DNA of 64,000 nt from Limnobacter thiooxidans (GCF_036323495.1 NZ_AP028947.1:682001-746000); one strand, 5' to 3'; positions 27,508 through 35,676 are shown, numbered from the stretch's first letter. The notes: generated from the letters alone by a model not told the origin. Made by a program: numbers and translations.

Positions 27508-29186
27508 TATGCAGCCTCCTTGTTGGCGTACACGTGGTCTTTGAAGGGGTCTGCACCGATGCGGTCGAGCGTGTCGATGAACAGTTCGTCTTCATGACGC
27601 TCACGGACAAACACTTCCAGCAGCTTCACGACCACACCGGGTACGTCTTCGGCATAAAACGATTTACCAATCACTTTCCCAATTGAAGCGTCATTGCCCT
27701 GGCGGCCACCCAAGGTGACCTGGTACCACTCTTCCCCGTTTTTGTCGACACCCAGAATGCCGATGTTGCCGATGTGGTGGTGGCCACAGGAGTTGATGCA
27801 ACCTGAAATGTTCAGGCTGAGGTCGCCCAAGTCAAACTGGTAGTCCAGGTTGTCCACGGCTTCCTGAATGCCCAGTGCGATCGGGATGGACTTGGCATTG
27901 GCCAGTGAGCAGAAATCGCCGCCGGGGCAGGCAATCATGTCTGAAACCAAACCAATGTTGGGCATGGCCAGGTTGTGTTCTTTCAGGGTGCTCCACAGCT
28001 CGAACAAATCCTGTTCAGCCACGTCGGACAACACGAAGTTTTGTTCGTGCGTTACACGCAGTTCACCGAATGAATACTGTTCAGCCAAATCGGCAATCAG
28101 GTGCATTTCTTCGGTATTCGCGTCGCCTGGGGCAATGCCGGGGCGCTTCAGGGAAATGCTGATGGCCACGTAACCCGGCTGGCGGTGTTCACGCGCGTTG
28201 CGGATCAACCAGCGGTCAAAACCAACATGCTGGGCGCGAAGGTTTTTGTTGTGCTCGGCGGTTTTTGCAACTTCCTCGGCGCTGAATTTTGTGTAGGCGG
28301 GCGCTGTGAAGAAAGATGAAACTCGGTCAAATTCCTTCTGCGGAATCACCGACCCCCCCCCCTTGATGTGCTGCCATTCTTCTTCAACCTGTTTGGCGAA
28401 TTCTTCGGGGCCAATGGCACGCACCAGAATTTTGATGCGGGCTTTGTACAGGTTGTCGCGACGGCCGTAGCGGTTGTACACGCGCATCACGGCTTCAATG
28501 TAAGTCAGCAGTTCCTGCCAGGGCAGGTCGTTCTTGATGACCGAGCCAATCACCGGTGTACGGCCCAGGCCGCCACCTGCCAATACTTGCGCGACCACTT
28601 CGCCAGCAGTATTGCGGGTCAGGTTCACGCCAATGTCGTGCACTTGCACGGCAGCACGATCTACAGCCGCGCCATTGACCGCAATCTTGAACTTGCGGGG
28701 TAGGTGGGCGAATTCCGGGTGGAAGGTGCTCCACTGGCGAATCAGTTCGCAGAAGGGGCGTGGGTCCACGAATTCGTCTTTCGCAATGCCGGCAAATGGA
28801 TCGCTGGTGGTGTTGCGAATGCAGTTGCCGCTGGTTTGAATGGCGTGCATTTCGACTTCGGCCAGTTCAGCCAGAATGTCGGGAATGCTTTCCAGGGTCG
28901 GCCAGTTGTATTGAATGTTCTGACGGGTTGTGAAGTGGGCGTAGTTTCTATCGTACTTCGCCGAGATGTCGGCGAGCCTGTGCAACTGTTTCGCACCGAG
29001 TAATCCGTAAGGAATGGCCACGCGCAACATGGGTGCATGGCGCTGGATGTACAGGCCATTTTGCAGGCGCAGAGGGCGGAACTCTTCGTCGGTCAGCTCG
29101 CCCTTCAGGAAGCGTTCTGTCTGGTTGCGAAACTGGGCCACGCGTTCGCGTACAAGGGCGTGGTCATAGTCGTCGTATTTGTACAT
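27507..29186 (-). CDS. cysI: Sulfite reductase hemoprotein (siroheme/4Fe-4S)
   Basis: A 559-residue ferredoxin/NADPH-type sulfite (nitrite/sulfite family) reductase with two homologous halves. Cluster ligands are CPGGDFC and SGCINSCGHH (C-X5-C and C-X3-C). It reduces sulfite to sulfide using six electrons; no flavoprotein cysJ is in the window. The codons for Lys-Gly-Gly-Gly contain a run of ten Gs (plus-strand Cs at 28353-28362), a possible slippage site. The start abuts the permease stop with no gap. Confidence 0.92.
   Translation of the reverse strand: MYKYDDYDHALVRERVAQFRNQTERFLKGELTDEEFRPLRLQNGLYIQRHAPMLRVAIPYGLLGAKQLHRLADISAKYDRNYAHFTTRQNIQYNWPTLESIPDILAELAEVEMHAIQTSGNCIRNTTSDPFAGIAKDEFVDPRPFCELIRQWSTFHPEFAHLPRKFKIAVNGAAVDRAAVQVHDIGVNLTRNTAGEVVAQVLAGGGLGRTPVIGSVIKNDLPWQELLTYIEAVMRVYNRYGRRDNLYKARIKILVRAIGPEEFAKQVEEEWQHIKGGGSVIPQKEFDRVSSFFTAPAYTKFSAEEVAKTAEHNKNLRAQHVGFDRWLIRNAREHRQPGYVAISISLKRPGIAPGDANTEEMHLIADLAEQYSFGELRVTHEQNFVLSDVAEQDLFELWSTLKEHNLAMPNIGLVSDMIACPGGDFCSLANAKSIPIALGIQEAVDNLDYQFDLGDLSLNISGCINSCGHHHIGNIGILGVDKNGEEWYQVTLGGRQGNDASIGKVIGKSFYAEDVPGVVVKLLEVFVRERHEDELFIDTLDRIGADPFKDHVYANKEAA
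28353..28362 (-). repeat. Homopolymer of ten Gs inside cysI
   Basis: The coding strand reads AAG, then ten Gs, then TCGGTG. It encodes Lys-Gly-Gly-Gly-Ser-Val about halfway through CysI. A change of one base would frameshift the sulfite reductase. Confidence 0.9.
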
Positions 29187-29984
29187 TTACATCACCAATT
29201 TTGCGGCCACGGCGGTGAGGGTCGTGGCCAATACCCCGCGCAAGAACCTTTCAGGTACCGCGCGACTTAAATAACTGCCAATCGTTATGCCGGGAATGGA
29301 GCCGATCAACAACGCACCCAACAAGCCAAAGTCAACCGTGCCCAGGCTGAAGTGCCCGAAAGCAGCCACAGTAGTCAGTGGTACTGCATAGGCAATGTCG
29401 GTGCCTGCAATTTCAGAGGCCTTCAGGTGCGGATACAACATGATGAGTACCATGGCACCAATTGCACCTGCGCCAATCGACGACACTGTGACCAGCATGC
29501 CAATGAGGGCGAAGGCTACCACGGTGGCGATGGTACGGGTTTTTTCCTGCAGTTGCGCCTTTGGCGTGTTCTGCAGCCACAGAACAATCCTGGTTTTAAA
29601 AATCAGTACACCAACGGTCAGCATGACGCAGATTGAAATCGACCAGCGGATAAACACATCAATCGGGCTGCCTTTGCCGGCATTCTGAATATCAAGCCCG
29701 TGAAGCACCGCTATGGTAATCAAAGAAGCCGGTACGCTTCCCAAACAGGCCAAGCCAACAATTTTCCAGTTAACTGTATTGCGTAGACGGTGCACAACGG
29801 TGCCAGCGCCCTTGGTAATTGCGGCAAACGCGAGGTCGGTGCCCACCGCCGTGGTGGCGGGCACGCCAAACAGTACAGTTAGCAGCGGTGTCATCAAAGA
29901 GCCGCCCCCAACGCCAGTAAGGCCGACCAGAAGGCCGACCGCCAGGCCAGAAGCTACATAGACTATGTTGATGTCGAAAGGCAC
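29187..29984 (-). CDS. TauE/SafE family permease (probable sulfur-anion transporter)
   Basis: A 265-residue membrane protein with about eight hydrophobic segments of the TauE/SafE (DUF81) family. Hallmarks are GLTGVGGGSLMTPLLT near the N-terminus and the GAIGAMVLIMLYP repeat half. Members export or import sulfite, taurine-derived or other sulfur anions. As first gene of the operon with cysI it likely handles sulfite or sulfate. It starts with GTG 29984, and the operon promoter lies in the 112 bp shared with cysB. Confidence 0.87.
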   Translation of the reverse strand: MPFDINIVYVASGLAVGLLVGLTGVGGGSLMTPLLTVLFGVPATTAVGTDLAFAAITKGAGTVVHRLRNTVNWKIVGLACLGSVPASLITIAVLHGLDIQNAGKGSPIDVFIRWSISICVMLTVGVLIFKTRIVLWLQNTPKAQLQEKTRTIATVVAFALIGMLVTVSSIGAGAIGAMVLIMLYPHLKASEIAGTDIAYAVPLTTVAAFGHFSLGTVDFGLLGALLIGSIPGITIGSYLSRAVPERFLRGVLATTLTAVAAKLVM

Positions 29985-30016
29985 GTGAAAGCTCGATCAA
30001 AATGGTTTTTTGGGAC

Positions 30017-30044
30017 TTGAAGTGTAGGCGCATCGCCTTATAAT
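30017..30044 (+). promoter_or_regulatory. Candidate cysB promoter, overlapping the divergent cys-operon -10
   Basis: TTGAAG (30017-30022), 16 bp, then TATAAT (30039-30044) reads toward cysB. The same bases on the minus strand read ATTATAA, a possible -10 for the sulfur operon without a good -35, as expected of an activator-dependent promoter. Confidence 0.5.
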
Positions 30045-30069
30045 TCAAACGATAGTATTTCCATTTATA

Positions 30070-30086
30070 TATTCCCCTGCGGAATA
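30070..30086. promoter_or_regulatory. Candidate LysR-type (CysB) operator
   Basis: TATTCC-N5-GGAATA is a perfect inverted repeat with the T-N11-A pattern of LysR-type sites. It lies 10 bp before the cysB ATG, downstream of the cysB promoter. It is about 45 bp upstream of the inferred minus-strand start for the sulfur operon, fitting autorepression plus activation. Confidence 0.5.
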
Positions 30087-30096
30087 AAGGGTTTTT

Positions 30097-31050
30097 ATGA
30101 ACTTGCACCAGCTTCGATTTGTTCGGGAAGCAGTTCGCCACGACTTCAGCCTGACTGACGCAGCCAAAGCGCTATTCACGTCGCAGCCCGGCGTGTCCAA
30201 AGCCATCATCGAGTTTGAGGAGGAACTGGGTTTTCAGATTTTCAAGCGCCATGGCAAGCGGATCAAAGGCCTGACGCCACCAGGCGAATTGGTGTATCAA
30301 GCTTGCGAGCGGGTGTTGGCCGAAATGGAAAACATCAAACGGGTGGGCGAGGAATTTGCAGCGCGTGAAAGCGGTCAGTTGACTGTGGCAGTGACCCACA
30401 CCCAGGCCCGTTACGTATTGCCACAAGCCGTGGCCGTATTTCGCAAGAAATTCCCGAAGGTGAAGTTGATTCTCCTCCAGGGGACACCCGAACAATTGGC
30501 GCAGTGGGTGCGCAAAGACCAGGCGGATTTGGCAGTGGCCACAGAAGCCCTGGCCGATGAGCCGGATTTGGTCACATTCCCCTGCTACGACTGGGGGCAT
30601 GTGGCGGTGGCGCCTGTTGATTCGCCTTTACTCAAGGAGTTTGCGCAGGGTAAACGGAAAATTGCACTGGCTGATTTTGACAACATGCCCGTGATCACCT
30701 ACGAAACCCACTTTGCCGGGCGCAAGAAAATTGACGCGGCATTTCAGAAGGCAGGCGTCACGATTGATTTGGTACTGGAAGCGATTGACGCAGACGTGAT
30801 CAAGACCTACGTGGGCTTGGGGCTGGGCGTGGGCATTATTGCCGAAGTGGCTTTTGACGCTGAAAAAGACAAGGGACTTGTGGCTGTGCCGGTAGATCAC
30901 CTGTTTGGCCGCAACACCACCCGGATTGCCTTGCGGCAGGGTGTGTTCATGCGTACGCTGATGTACGAATTCATTGCCGTGTTTGCGCCGATGTTGACAC
31001 CGAAGCTGATTGACCGTGTTCTTGGCGGTGGGGATGCTTACGATATTTGA
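30097..31050 (+). CDS. cysB: CysB-type LysR regulator of sulfur assimilation
   Basis: A 317-residue LysR-family activator. The N-terminal helix-turn-helix reads HDFSLTDAAKALFTSQPGVS. The C-terminal effector domain has the CysB-like TVAVTHTQARYVLP segment that binds sulfate or acetylserine. It is divergent from the seven-gene cys operon, the standard position for its regulator. RBS-like AAAGG precedes ATG 30097. It is followed by the repeat island 31051-31673. Confidence 0.93.
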   Translation: MNLHQLRFVREAVRHDFSLTDAAKALFTSQPGVSKAIIEFEEELGFQIFKRHGKRIKGLTPPGELVYQACERVLAEMENIKRVGEEFAARESGQLTVAVTHTQARYVLPQAVAVFRKKFPKVKLILLQGTPEQLAQWVRKDQADLAVATEALADEPDLVTFPCYDWGHVAVAPVDSPLLKEFAQGKRKIALADFDNMPVITYETHFAGRKKIDAAFQKAGVTIDLVLEAIDADVIKTYVGLGLGVGIIAEVAFDAEKDKGLVAVPVDHLFGRNTTRIALRQGVFMRTLMYEFIAVFAPMLTPKLIDRVLGGGDAYDI

Positions 31051-31118
31051 GATAGGTGGAGTGTGAGCAGGAGGTTTTGATGATGCGGCGAGGTGGGTTT
31101 GACTGAAGCGCAGTGGCT

Positions 31119-31264
31119 GTTGCGACGGAAAATCTGTTTCTCCCAAGCTGAGCCTTGCCTAGCCTGAAACCGCCCCTCGAAAAAAGCGCTCGGGGCGGAT
31201 TCCGCCCCTTTGGGGCACCGGCCCGGCTTGGCACGCTTGGGCAGATTTTCCCGACTGTCGCAAC
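31119..31264. repeat. About 145-bp imperfect palindrome with two inner hairpins
   Basis: The outer arms are GTTGCGAC + GGAAAATCTG (31119-31136) and CAGATTTTCC ... GTCGCAAC ending at 31264. They are followed inward by CCCAAGC against GCTTGGG. Inside lie CCGCCCC/GGGGCGG (31170-31198) and GCCCC-TTT-GGGGC (31204-31216). The whole can fold as a branched structure. It starts about 70 bp after the cysB stop, so it may end that transcript, or it may be a palindromic mobile repeat. Confidence 0.55.
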
Positions 31265-31290
31265 AAGCACCTGCGCTACCAATCAAACCT

Positions 31291-31339
31291 GCACACCGCA
31301 CACCGCACATCGCACATCGCACACTGCATCGCGCAGCAC
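31291..31339 (+). repeat. Heptanucleotide tandem repeat GCACAYY
   Basis: Five near-identical 7-mers (GCACACC twice, GCACATC twice, GCACACT) are followed by two degenerate ones (GCATCGC, GCAGCAC). The array is non-coding, about 240 bp after cysB. Confidence 0.7.
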
Positions 31340-31412
31340 GCGACAAGCAGCACATGCTGCCCTGTTTGGGTCGATTCAAGGCCAGCCCGCCCAACATTTT
31401 CGCAGCGAGGGG

Positions 31413-31459
31413 CGGCTCGACTTGTAGAGCCGATGCAAAGGCGCCATTGCGCTTTGCAT
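31413..31459. other. Two stacked hairpins in the second island
   Basis: CGGCTC-N8-GAGCCG (31413-31432) is followed with no gap by ATGCAAAG(g)CGC-CATT-GCGCTTTGCAT (31433-31459), 11 paired bases with one bulge. Upstream, ATTCAAG and CAGCCCG at 31376-31390 weakly recall the box of the structured element at 1956. Confidence 0.45.
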
Positions 31460-31517
31460 GACCCGAGCCAGAAGATTGGTTGGGGGAATTCGGGCTGTGC
31501 CAAGACCCGAACAGGGC

Positions 31518-31655
31518 GGTTGTGCTGTGAAGGCCACGCTTGTGCTGTGCGACCAGGGCGGTTGTGCTGTGACGGCGGCGGTTGTGCTGTGACGGCGGCG
31601 GTTGTGCTGTGACGGCGGCGGTTGTGATGTGCGACCAGTGCGGTTGTGCTGCTTG
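31518..31655 (+). repeat. 20-bp tandem repeat with GTTGTGCTGTG core
   Basis: Three perfect 20-bp units, each GGTTGTGCTGTG + ACGGCGGC, occupy 31560-31619. Degenerate cores flank them near 31518, 31540, 31620 and 31643. The array ends about 20 bp from the stop of the oxidoreductase at 31674. No gene covers it. The rest of 31051-31673 shows no gene. Confidence 0.75.
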
Positions 31656-31673
31656 ACGATTGGAGCTGTGGGG

Positions 31674-32576
31674 CTACTCGCCTCGCATGTGCTTTTGCAC
31701 GATCTGAAATACTCGCGATGTGTCCTGGCTCGGCGGCCCATTGGCCACCAGTTCATCAAGCAGTTCCGCCGTCTTGAACAGTAGTGGCAAATGCAGACCC
31801 TGCTTGCGGGCTGCATCCGCGATCATGTGCATGTCTTTCGCATGCAAATGCGCTTCAATTGAAACCGGGTCGGAAAAACCTTTCACCATGTGGGGGCCTG
31901 CCCAATCCAGCACACGGCTGGCCGGCAAACCTGCCTGTAACAGTTCCAGCACAATGGCCAGGTCAGCACCTTGCTCCAGCGCATAGTTCATGGCTTCGGC
32001 AATGCCCGCAAGTTGAATGCACATCACCATCTGGTTGGCGGCTTTGATCGCTTGCCCCGCACCGGAAGGTCCCACGTGGCGAATGGTTTTTCCCAAGTGG
32101 TGCAGCATGGGTTCAATGCGCTGAAATGCAGCCAAGTCACCGCCCGCCATCATGCTCAATGTCGCGGCGCGTGCGCCTGCAACGCCGCCAGAAACAGGGC
32201 AGTCGATGTAATCAATGCCGAGGGTTTTCAGGCGGGGGGCAAATTCAGCCACTGCGGCCGCGTCAATCGTGCTGAAGTCCACGACGATACTTCCGCGCTG
32301 CGCGTGTTGCGCAATACCGCCTTGGCGAAACAGCAAAGACTCCACGTCAGCGGTGTTGGTGACATTCAGGGCAATGAGTTTGGTATTGGCGCACAGCGCT
32401 TCAATACTACTTTGAGCCTGCAATGGTAGGTGCGCGAGTGTTTCAAAGCTTGCTGGACTCCTGGCCCAGGCCAGCACGGTGTAGCCAGCCTTGCAAAGGT
32501 GGCTGGCCATGGCGGAACCCATGTTGCCCAGCCCAATGAAACCAATGGTGTTTGATGTGGGGGATGATGTAGTCAT
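31674..32576 (-). CDS. NAD(P)-dependent beta-hydroxyacid dehydrogenase
   Basis: A 300-residue paralogue of the gene at 4155: Rossmann motif FIGLGNMGSAMASHL, signature DCPVSGGVAGARAATLSM and catalytic lysine in KAANQM. Likely substrates are small beta-hydroxyacids such as tartronate semialdehyde or 3-hydroxyisobutyrate. The ATG at 32576 sits in an 8-bp inverted repeat (32560-32580) and six bases after a TATAAT (minus strand), so a leaderless transcript is conceivable. It is last of a three-gene minus-strand run. Confidence 0.87.
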   Translation of the reverse strand: MTTSSPTSNTIGFIGLGNMGSAMASHLCKAGYTVLAWARSPASFETLAHLPLQAQSSIEALCANTKLIALNVTNTADVESLLFRQGGIAQHAQRGSIVVDFSTIDAAAVAEFAPRLKTLGIDYIDCPVSGGVAGARAATLSMMAGGDLAAFQRIEPMLHHLGKTIRHVGPSGAGQAIKAANQMVMCIQLAGIAEAMNYALEQGADLAIVLELLQAGLPASRVLDWAGPHMVKGFSDPVSIEAHLHAKDMHMIADAARKQGLHLPLLFKTAELLDELVANGPPSQDTSRVFQIVQKHMRGE

Positions 32577-32595
32577 CCCCGGATTATAGACAGCT

Positions 32596-32892
32596 TCAGT
32601 GGGCGTGAATGCTCGGGTTTTCAGCAATTTGCAGGTCGCTCAAGCGGCAGTACTGCAACTGGCCGGTGTGCAGTCGGACCAGCACCGGGTGACTGGTTGA
32701 AATCCAGCGGCCAAATTCAGCAATGTTGTAGGCAATCACCGTGGCAGGCTTGTTGTCCATTAACACCTCTGTGCCCACCTTGAACTGTTTTGCAGTTTGA
32801 CGAAGTGTGCGGCGGCGCATCAGTGTTTGGCCGTCGGGGTAACGCCGGCCAAGTGCGTTGGCTGCGTTGGAGTATGCGATTGTGAGGGGCAT
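32596..32892 (-). CDS. Hypothetical 98-residue protein
   Basis: A basic N-terminal half (MRRRTLRQTAKQFKVG) is followed by beta-rich sequence (ATVIAYNIAEFGRWI, HPVLVRLHTGQLQYCRL). There is no signal peptide, membrane segment or recognised motif. A perfect AGGAGG five bases before ATG 32892 argues it is expressed. It lies between an alpha/beta hydrolase and a dehydrogenase on the same strand. I do not recognise the family. Confidence 0.72.
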   Translation of the reverse strand: MPLTIAYSNAANALGRRYPDGQTLMRRRTLRQTAKQFKVGTEVLMDNKPATVIAYNIAEFGRWISTSHPVLVRLHTGQLQYCRLSDLQIAENPSIHAH

Positions 32893-32983
32893 TTTTGCCT
32901 CCTGGCTGGTGTGTACATTTGATTTATACGACACCGGCCAGAAAAGCAGTTTACCGAACATGGGTGGATAACCCATTCAGTTC

Positions 32984-33853
32984 TTAATGCGAGGGCAGCA
33001 GCAACTGGTTTTGAATCAGCATGAACAGCTCGCTGTTGGGGTCCGCAATGCTGTCACAAATGCTCAGGTGATCCGCATTCACTTGCAAAGGCGGGTTCAG
33101 ACCCCAGTGCGAAGCCAGGTAAGCACTCTGCTCCTTGAACGCGTCTGTTTCCTTGGTTCCAAAAGCCAGGTGAACCGGAATGGTGGGCTTGGGCATGAGG
33201 GCCGGGCTCACCATGCGGGTGCGCTTCTGGTTCAGTTTCAGGTCTTTCTGGATAAACGGTGTGTGCACCAAGGGGCTTAGGTCGTAAATGCCGGAAATGG
33301 CAATCACGGACTTCACCAGGTCTTGTGGAAGATCGGATGCCCACAAAGGCCAGAATGCCAAGGCGCTCATCACGCCCAAATGGCCGCCGGCTGAGTGACC
33401 GCACACCACGATCTGGTTGGCATCAAAGCCGAACCGGTCTGCCTGGCGATACAGCCACTCAATACCCCGCAGGGTTTGACGCACGCTGTCCTCAATGGTG
33501 ACACGGGGGATCAACCCGTAATTCAACAGGGCAACCGAGTAACCCCGGGCCACGTAAGGTTTGGCCAGGTAGGTGAAATCGAATTTGTCGAGCGAGCGCC
33601 AGTAGCCACCATGAATGAAGATCAGCAGGGGCTTGCCGGGCTTCCCGGGAATTACGTCAACGGTTTCTGCTTCGGACTCTCCGAAATACTGATTCCAGTA
33701 GCCGTCCAGATCAAAACGGGCGTAGCGGGACTGTTCGGCCCAGCGAGCGAATGTTTTGGGGTGGTCGGGCAGGTAAGAGCGAACGTTGTATTGGCTCTCG
33801 AGCCAATCCACATCGGGTTGGTTCTCGCCACTCTGGGCTTTTGTGTCGGCCAT
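32984..33853 (-). CDS. Alpha/beta hydrolase, kynurenine-formamidase/esterase type
   Basis: A 289-residue hydrolase with the oxyanion motif LIFIHGGYWRS and the nucleophile elbow VVCGHSAGGHLG. A catalytic Asp/His pair is likely near FGTKETD and NADHLS. The HGGYW pattern is shared by arylformamidases and hormone-sensitive-lipase-like esterases; no tryptophan genes are near, so the substrate is open. ATG 33853 lacks a strong ribosome site, and the frame continues upstream to 33934. Confidence 0.83.
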   Translation of the reverse strand: MADTKAQSGENQPDVDWLESQYNVRSYLPDHPKTFARWAEQSRYARFDLDGYWNQYFGESEAETVDVIPGKPGKPLLIFIHGGYWRSLDKFDFTYLAKPYVARGYSVALLNYGLIPRVTIEDSVRQTLRGIEWLYRQADRFGFDANQIVVCGHSAGGHLGVMSALAFWPLWASDLPQDLVKSVIAISGIYDLSPLVHTPFIQKDLKLNQKRTRMVSPALMPKPTIPVHLAFGTKETDAFKEQSAYLASHWGLNPPLQVNADHLSICDSIADPNSELFMLIQNQLLLPSH

Positions 33854-33999
33854 ATGGCAGTGCGAATGTTTGATTGGGTTGTTGAACAGATAAATTTGTG
33901 TCACAACATACCGTAAAGGGACCAAAAAGTCCAATTTTCAGGCCAATTTCACTCGTGCTTAAACGCAGTGGCAATAATTTTGTGATTACAATGAAAAGT

Positions 34000-35199
34000 T
34001 CAGCGTTTCAATCGTTGGCTTGATGCACAGGCCAGCGCTGCAAAAACCAGCACTGTGCCGGCCATTGGCAAGGCGGTTTCATCATGCACCAGCGACACTG
34101 CCCAGCTGGCCAAGCCACCCAGCCCGAACTGGGCACAGCCGTAAAGGGCAGATGCCGCACCAGCGTTGTTGGGGTTTTTGCCCAGCAACTGCGCGGTGGT
34201 ATTCGGTGCAACCAGTCCCAGCGAACCCACACAAAGCCAAAAACCGGAAACCATCAGCCCCAGGTTCCACGGCTGGTTGCCACCGTTCCAGGCGCTGGCC
34301 AGCACGAACAGTGCACCCAGTAAACCCAGTGCGGAACCCACCTGAATCAGTAGTGTGGTGCCAGTACGCTTCACCAGCCGCGTTGACACATATCCGAAAG
34401 CAATCAACGTCAAAATGTTGGAACCAAAAAGCAGGGCATAGGTTTTTTCACTGAGCCCAAAGAATTCAATGTACACAAACGGCGTGCCCGTGATGTAGGC
34501 AAACATTGCCGCGAAGTGCCCGCCGCCTGCCAAAATAAGCATTCGTGCATTGGCCTGTTTCAGCACAATTGAATAGCCCTGAAAAGCATGGGCTATTGAA
34601 CTTTGGCTTCGCCCCTGGCCAAGGGTTTCAGGCAACAGGACATAGGTGGCCACGGTGCAAGCCAGCCCGAACAAGGCAAGTGCCAGAAATTCGTAGCGCC
34701 AACTGCCCAATTCGAGAATGTAGGCGCCAAGCAGCGGGGCCACCATGGGAGCCAATGACGTAACCATTGCGATCATGGCCATGACCCGGGCTGAGTCGGT
34801 TTCGCCAAACAGGTCGCGGACCACAGCGCGAGAAATGACTGCCGCGGCTCCGCCGCCAAAAGCCTGAAGCAGACGGAACACCAGAAGTTGTTCAATGCTT
34901 TGTGCCAACATGCAAGCCACGCTGGCTGCCACAAAAACGGTGGTACCGGCAAAAATGACACGCCTGCGCCCGTACCTGTCAGAAAGCGGCCCATAAAACA
35001 GCATGCCGAGCGCAAAACCAGCAAGAAACACCGTCACTGTCTGTTGCACCTGCCCCGATGAAGCTTGTAATTCGTCACCAATTGCGGCGAGGCTGGGTAA
35101 ATACAGGTCGATGGCCAGTGGAGCAAATGCCGACAGTGCAGCCAGAAGAAAAAACAGGGGGCGGTTGATCAAAACAGGATTTCCAGACAGCGTGTTCAT
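34000..35199 (-). CDS. MFS multidrug transporter, Bcr/CflA family
   Basis: A 399-residue, twelve-helix major-facilitator drug:proton antiporter. The N-terminus FAPLAIDLYLPSLAAIGDEL is diagnostic for Bcr/CflA. The loop motif GPLSDRYGRRR follows TM2. Substrates in this family include bicyclomycin and chloramphenicol; the one here is unknown. ATG 35199 is the likely start. It is divergent from the phosphatase-like gene at 35320. Confidence 0.9.
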   Translation of the reverse strand: MNTLSGNPVLINRPLFFLLAALSAFAPLAIDLYLPSLAAIGDELQASSGQVQQTVTVFLAGFALGMLFYGPLSDRYGRRRVIFAGTTVFVAASVACMLAQSIEQLLVFRLLQAFGGGAAAVISRAVVRDLFGETDSARVMAMIAMVTSLAPMVAPLLGAYILELGSWRYEFLALALFGLACTVATYVLLPETLGQGRSQSSIAHAFQGYSIVLKQANARMLILAGGGHFAAMFAYITGTPFVYIEFFGLSEKTYALLFGSNILTLIAFGYVSTRLVKRTGTTLLIQVGSALGLLGALFVLASAWNGGNQPWNLGLMVSGFWLCVGSLGLVAPNTTAQLLGKNPNNAGAASALYGCAQFGLGGLASWAVSLVHDETALPMAGTVLVFAALACASSQRLKR

Positions 35200-35319
35200 A
35201 CAGTGGGTTCAGGCATTGTACGCGTTCAATGCGTTGGCTCTATCACAATGAAGTTTGACAGGGGCAGAGCACTCGGATTAGTGTCTCGTCCATTGTCAAT
35301 GTTGAAAAGGAAATGCGGA

Positions 35320-35658
35320 ATGAGTATCAGGCAACTGAGTGACGATGTGGCCGTTTGCGGTCAAATCACCCCGAACGATCTGGAGACCATTGCAGAGCTG
35401 GGCTTTAAAACCATTGTGAACAATCGGCCCGACCATGAAATGTCGGGTGACTTCGGCCGCGCTGACATTGAGGCGAAGGCGAAAAGCCTGGGGTTGGCCA
35501 TTCATTACCTGCCCATGGATGTGGGTCAGCCACCTTCCCAGGCTTTGCTGGAGGAATTCAACCGCATTCTTGACGCAGCAGAAAAACCGGTGCTGGCCTA
35601 TTGCCGAAGTGGCAACCGTTCCGGGCAGATTTACATGGGTGCCAGCGCCTTGCGGTAA
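35320..35658 (+). CDS. TIGR01244-type phosphatase/sulfurtransferase-like protein, short C-terminus
   Basis: A 112-residue protein starting IRQLSDDVAVCGQITPNDL, with NNRPDHE and the active-site loop AYCRSGNRSG. This is the TIGR01244 family, a dual-specificity-phosphatase-like fold often fused to, or beside, Blh-type sulfide hydrolases. The frame stops soon after the active-site loop (IYMGASALR). Relatives usually continue about 20-25 residues, so this copy is C-terminally short and may be impaired. AAGGA lies upstream of ATG 35320. Confidence 0.75.
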   Translation: MSIRQLSDDVAVCGQITPNDLETIAELGFKTIVNNRPDHEMSGDFGRADIEAKAKSLGLAIHYLPMDVGQPPSQALLEEFNRILDAAEKPVLAYCRSGNRSGQIYMGASALR

Positions 35659-35676
35659 AACGGCACTGTGCGCTGC

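Noticed and set aside
29985..30096. Riboswitch ahead of the sulfur operon
   Set aside because: The 112-bp gap is filled by promoters and a palindrome. There is no room or recognisable core for a SAM-type riboswitch.
31518..31655. CRISPR-like regular repeats
   Set aside because: Units are contiguous 20-mers without unique spacers, and no cas genes are nearby.
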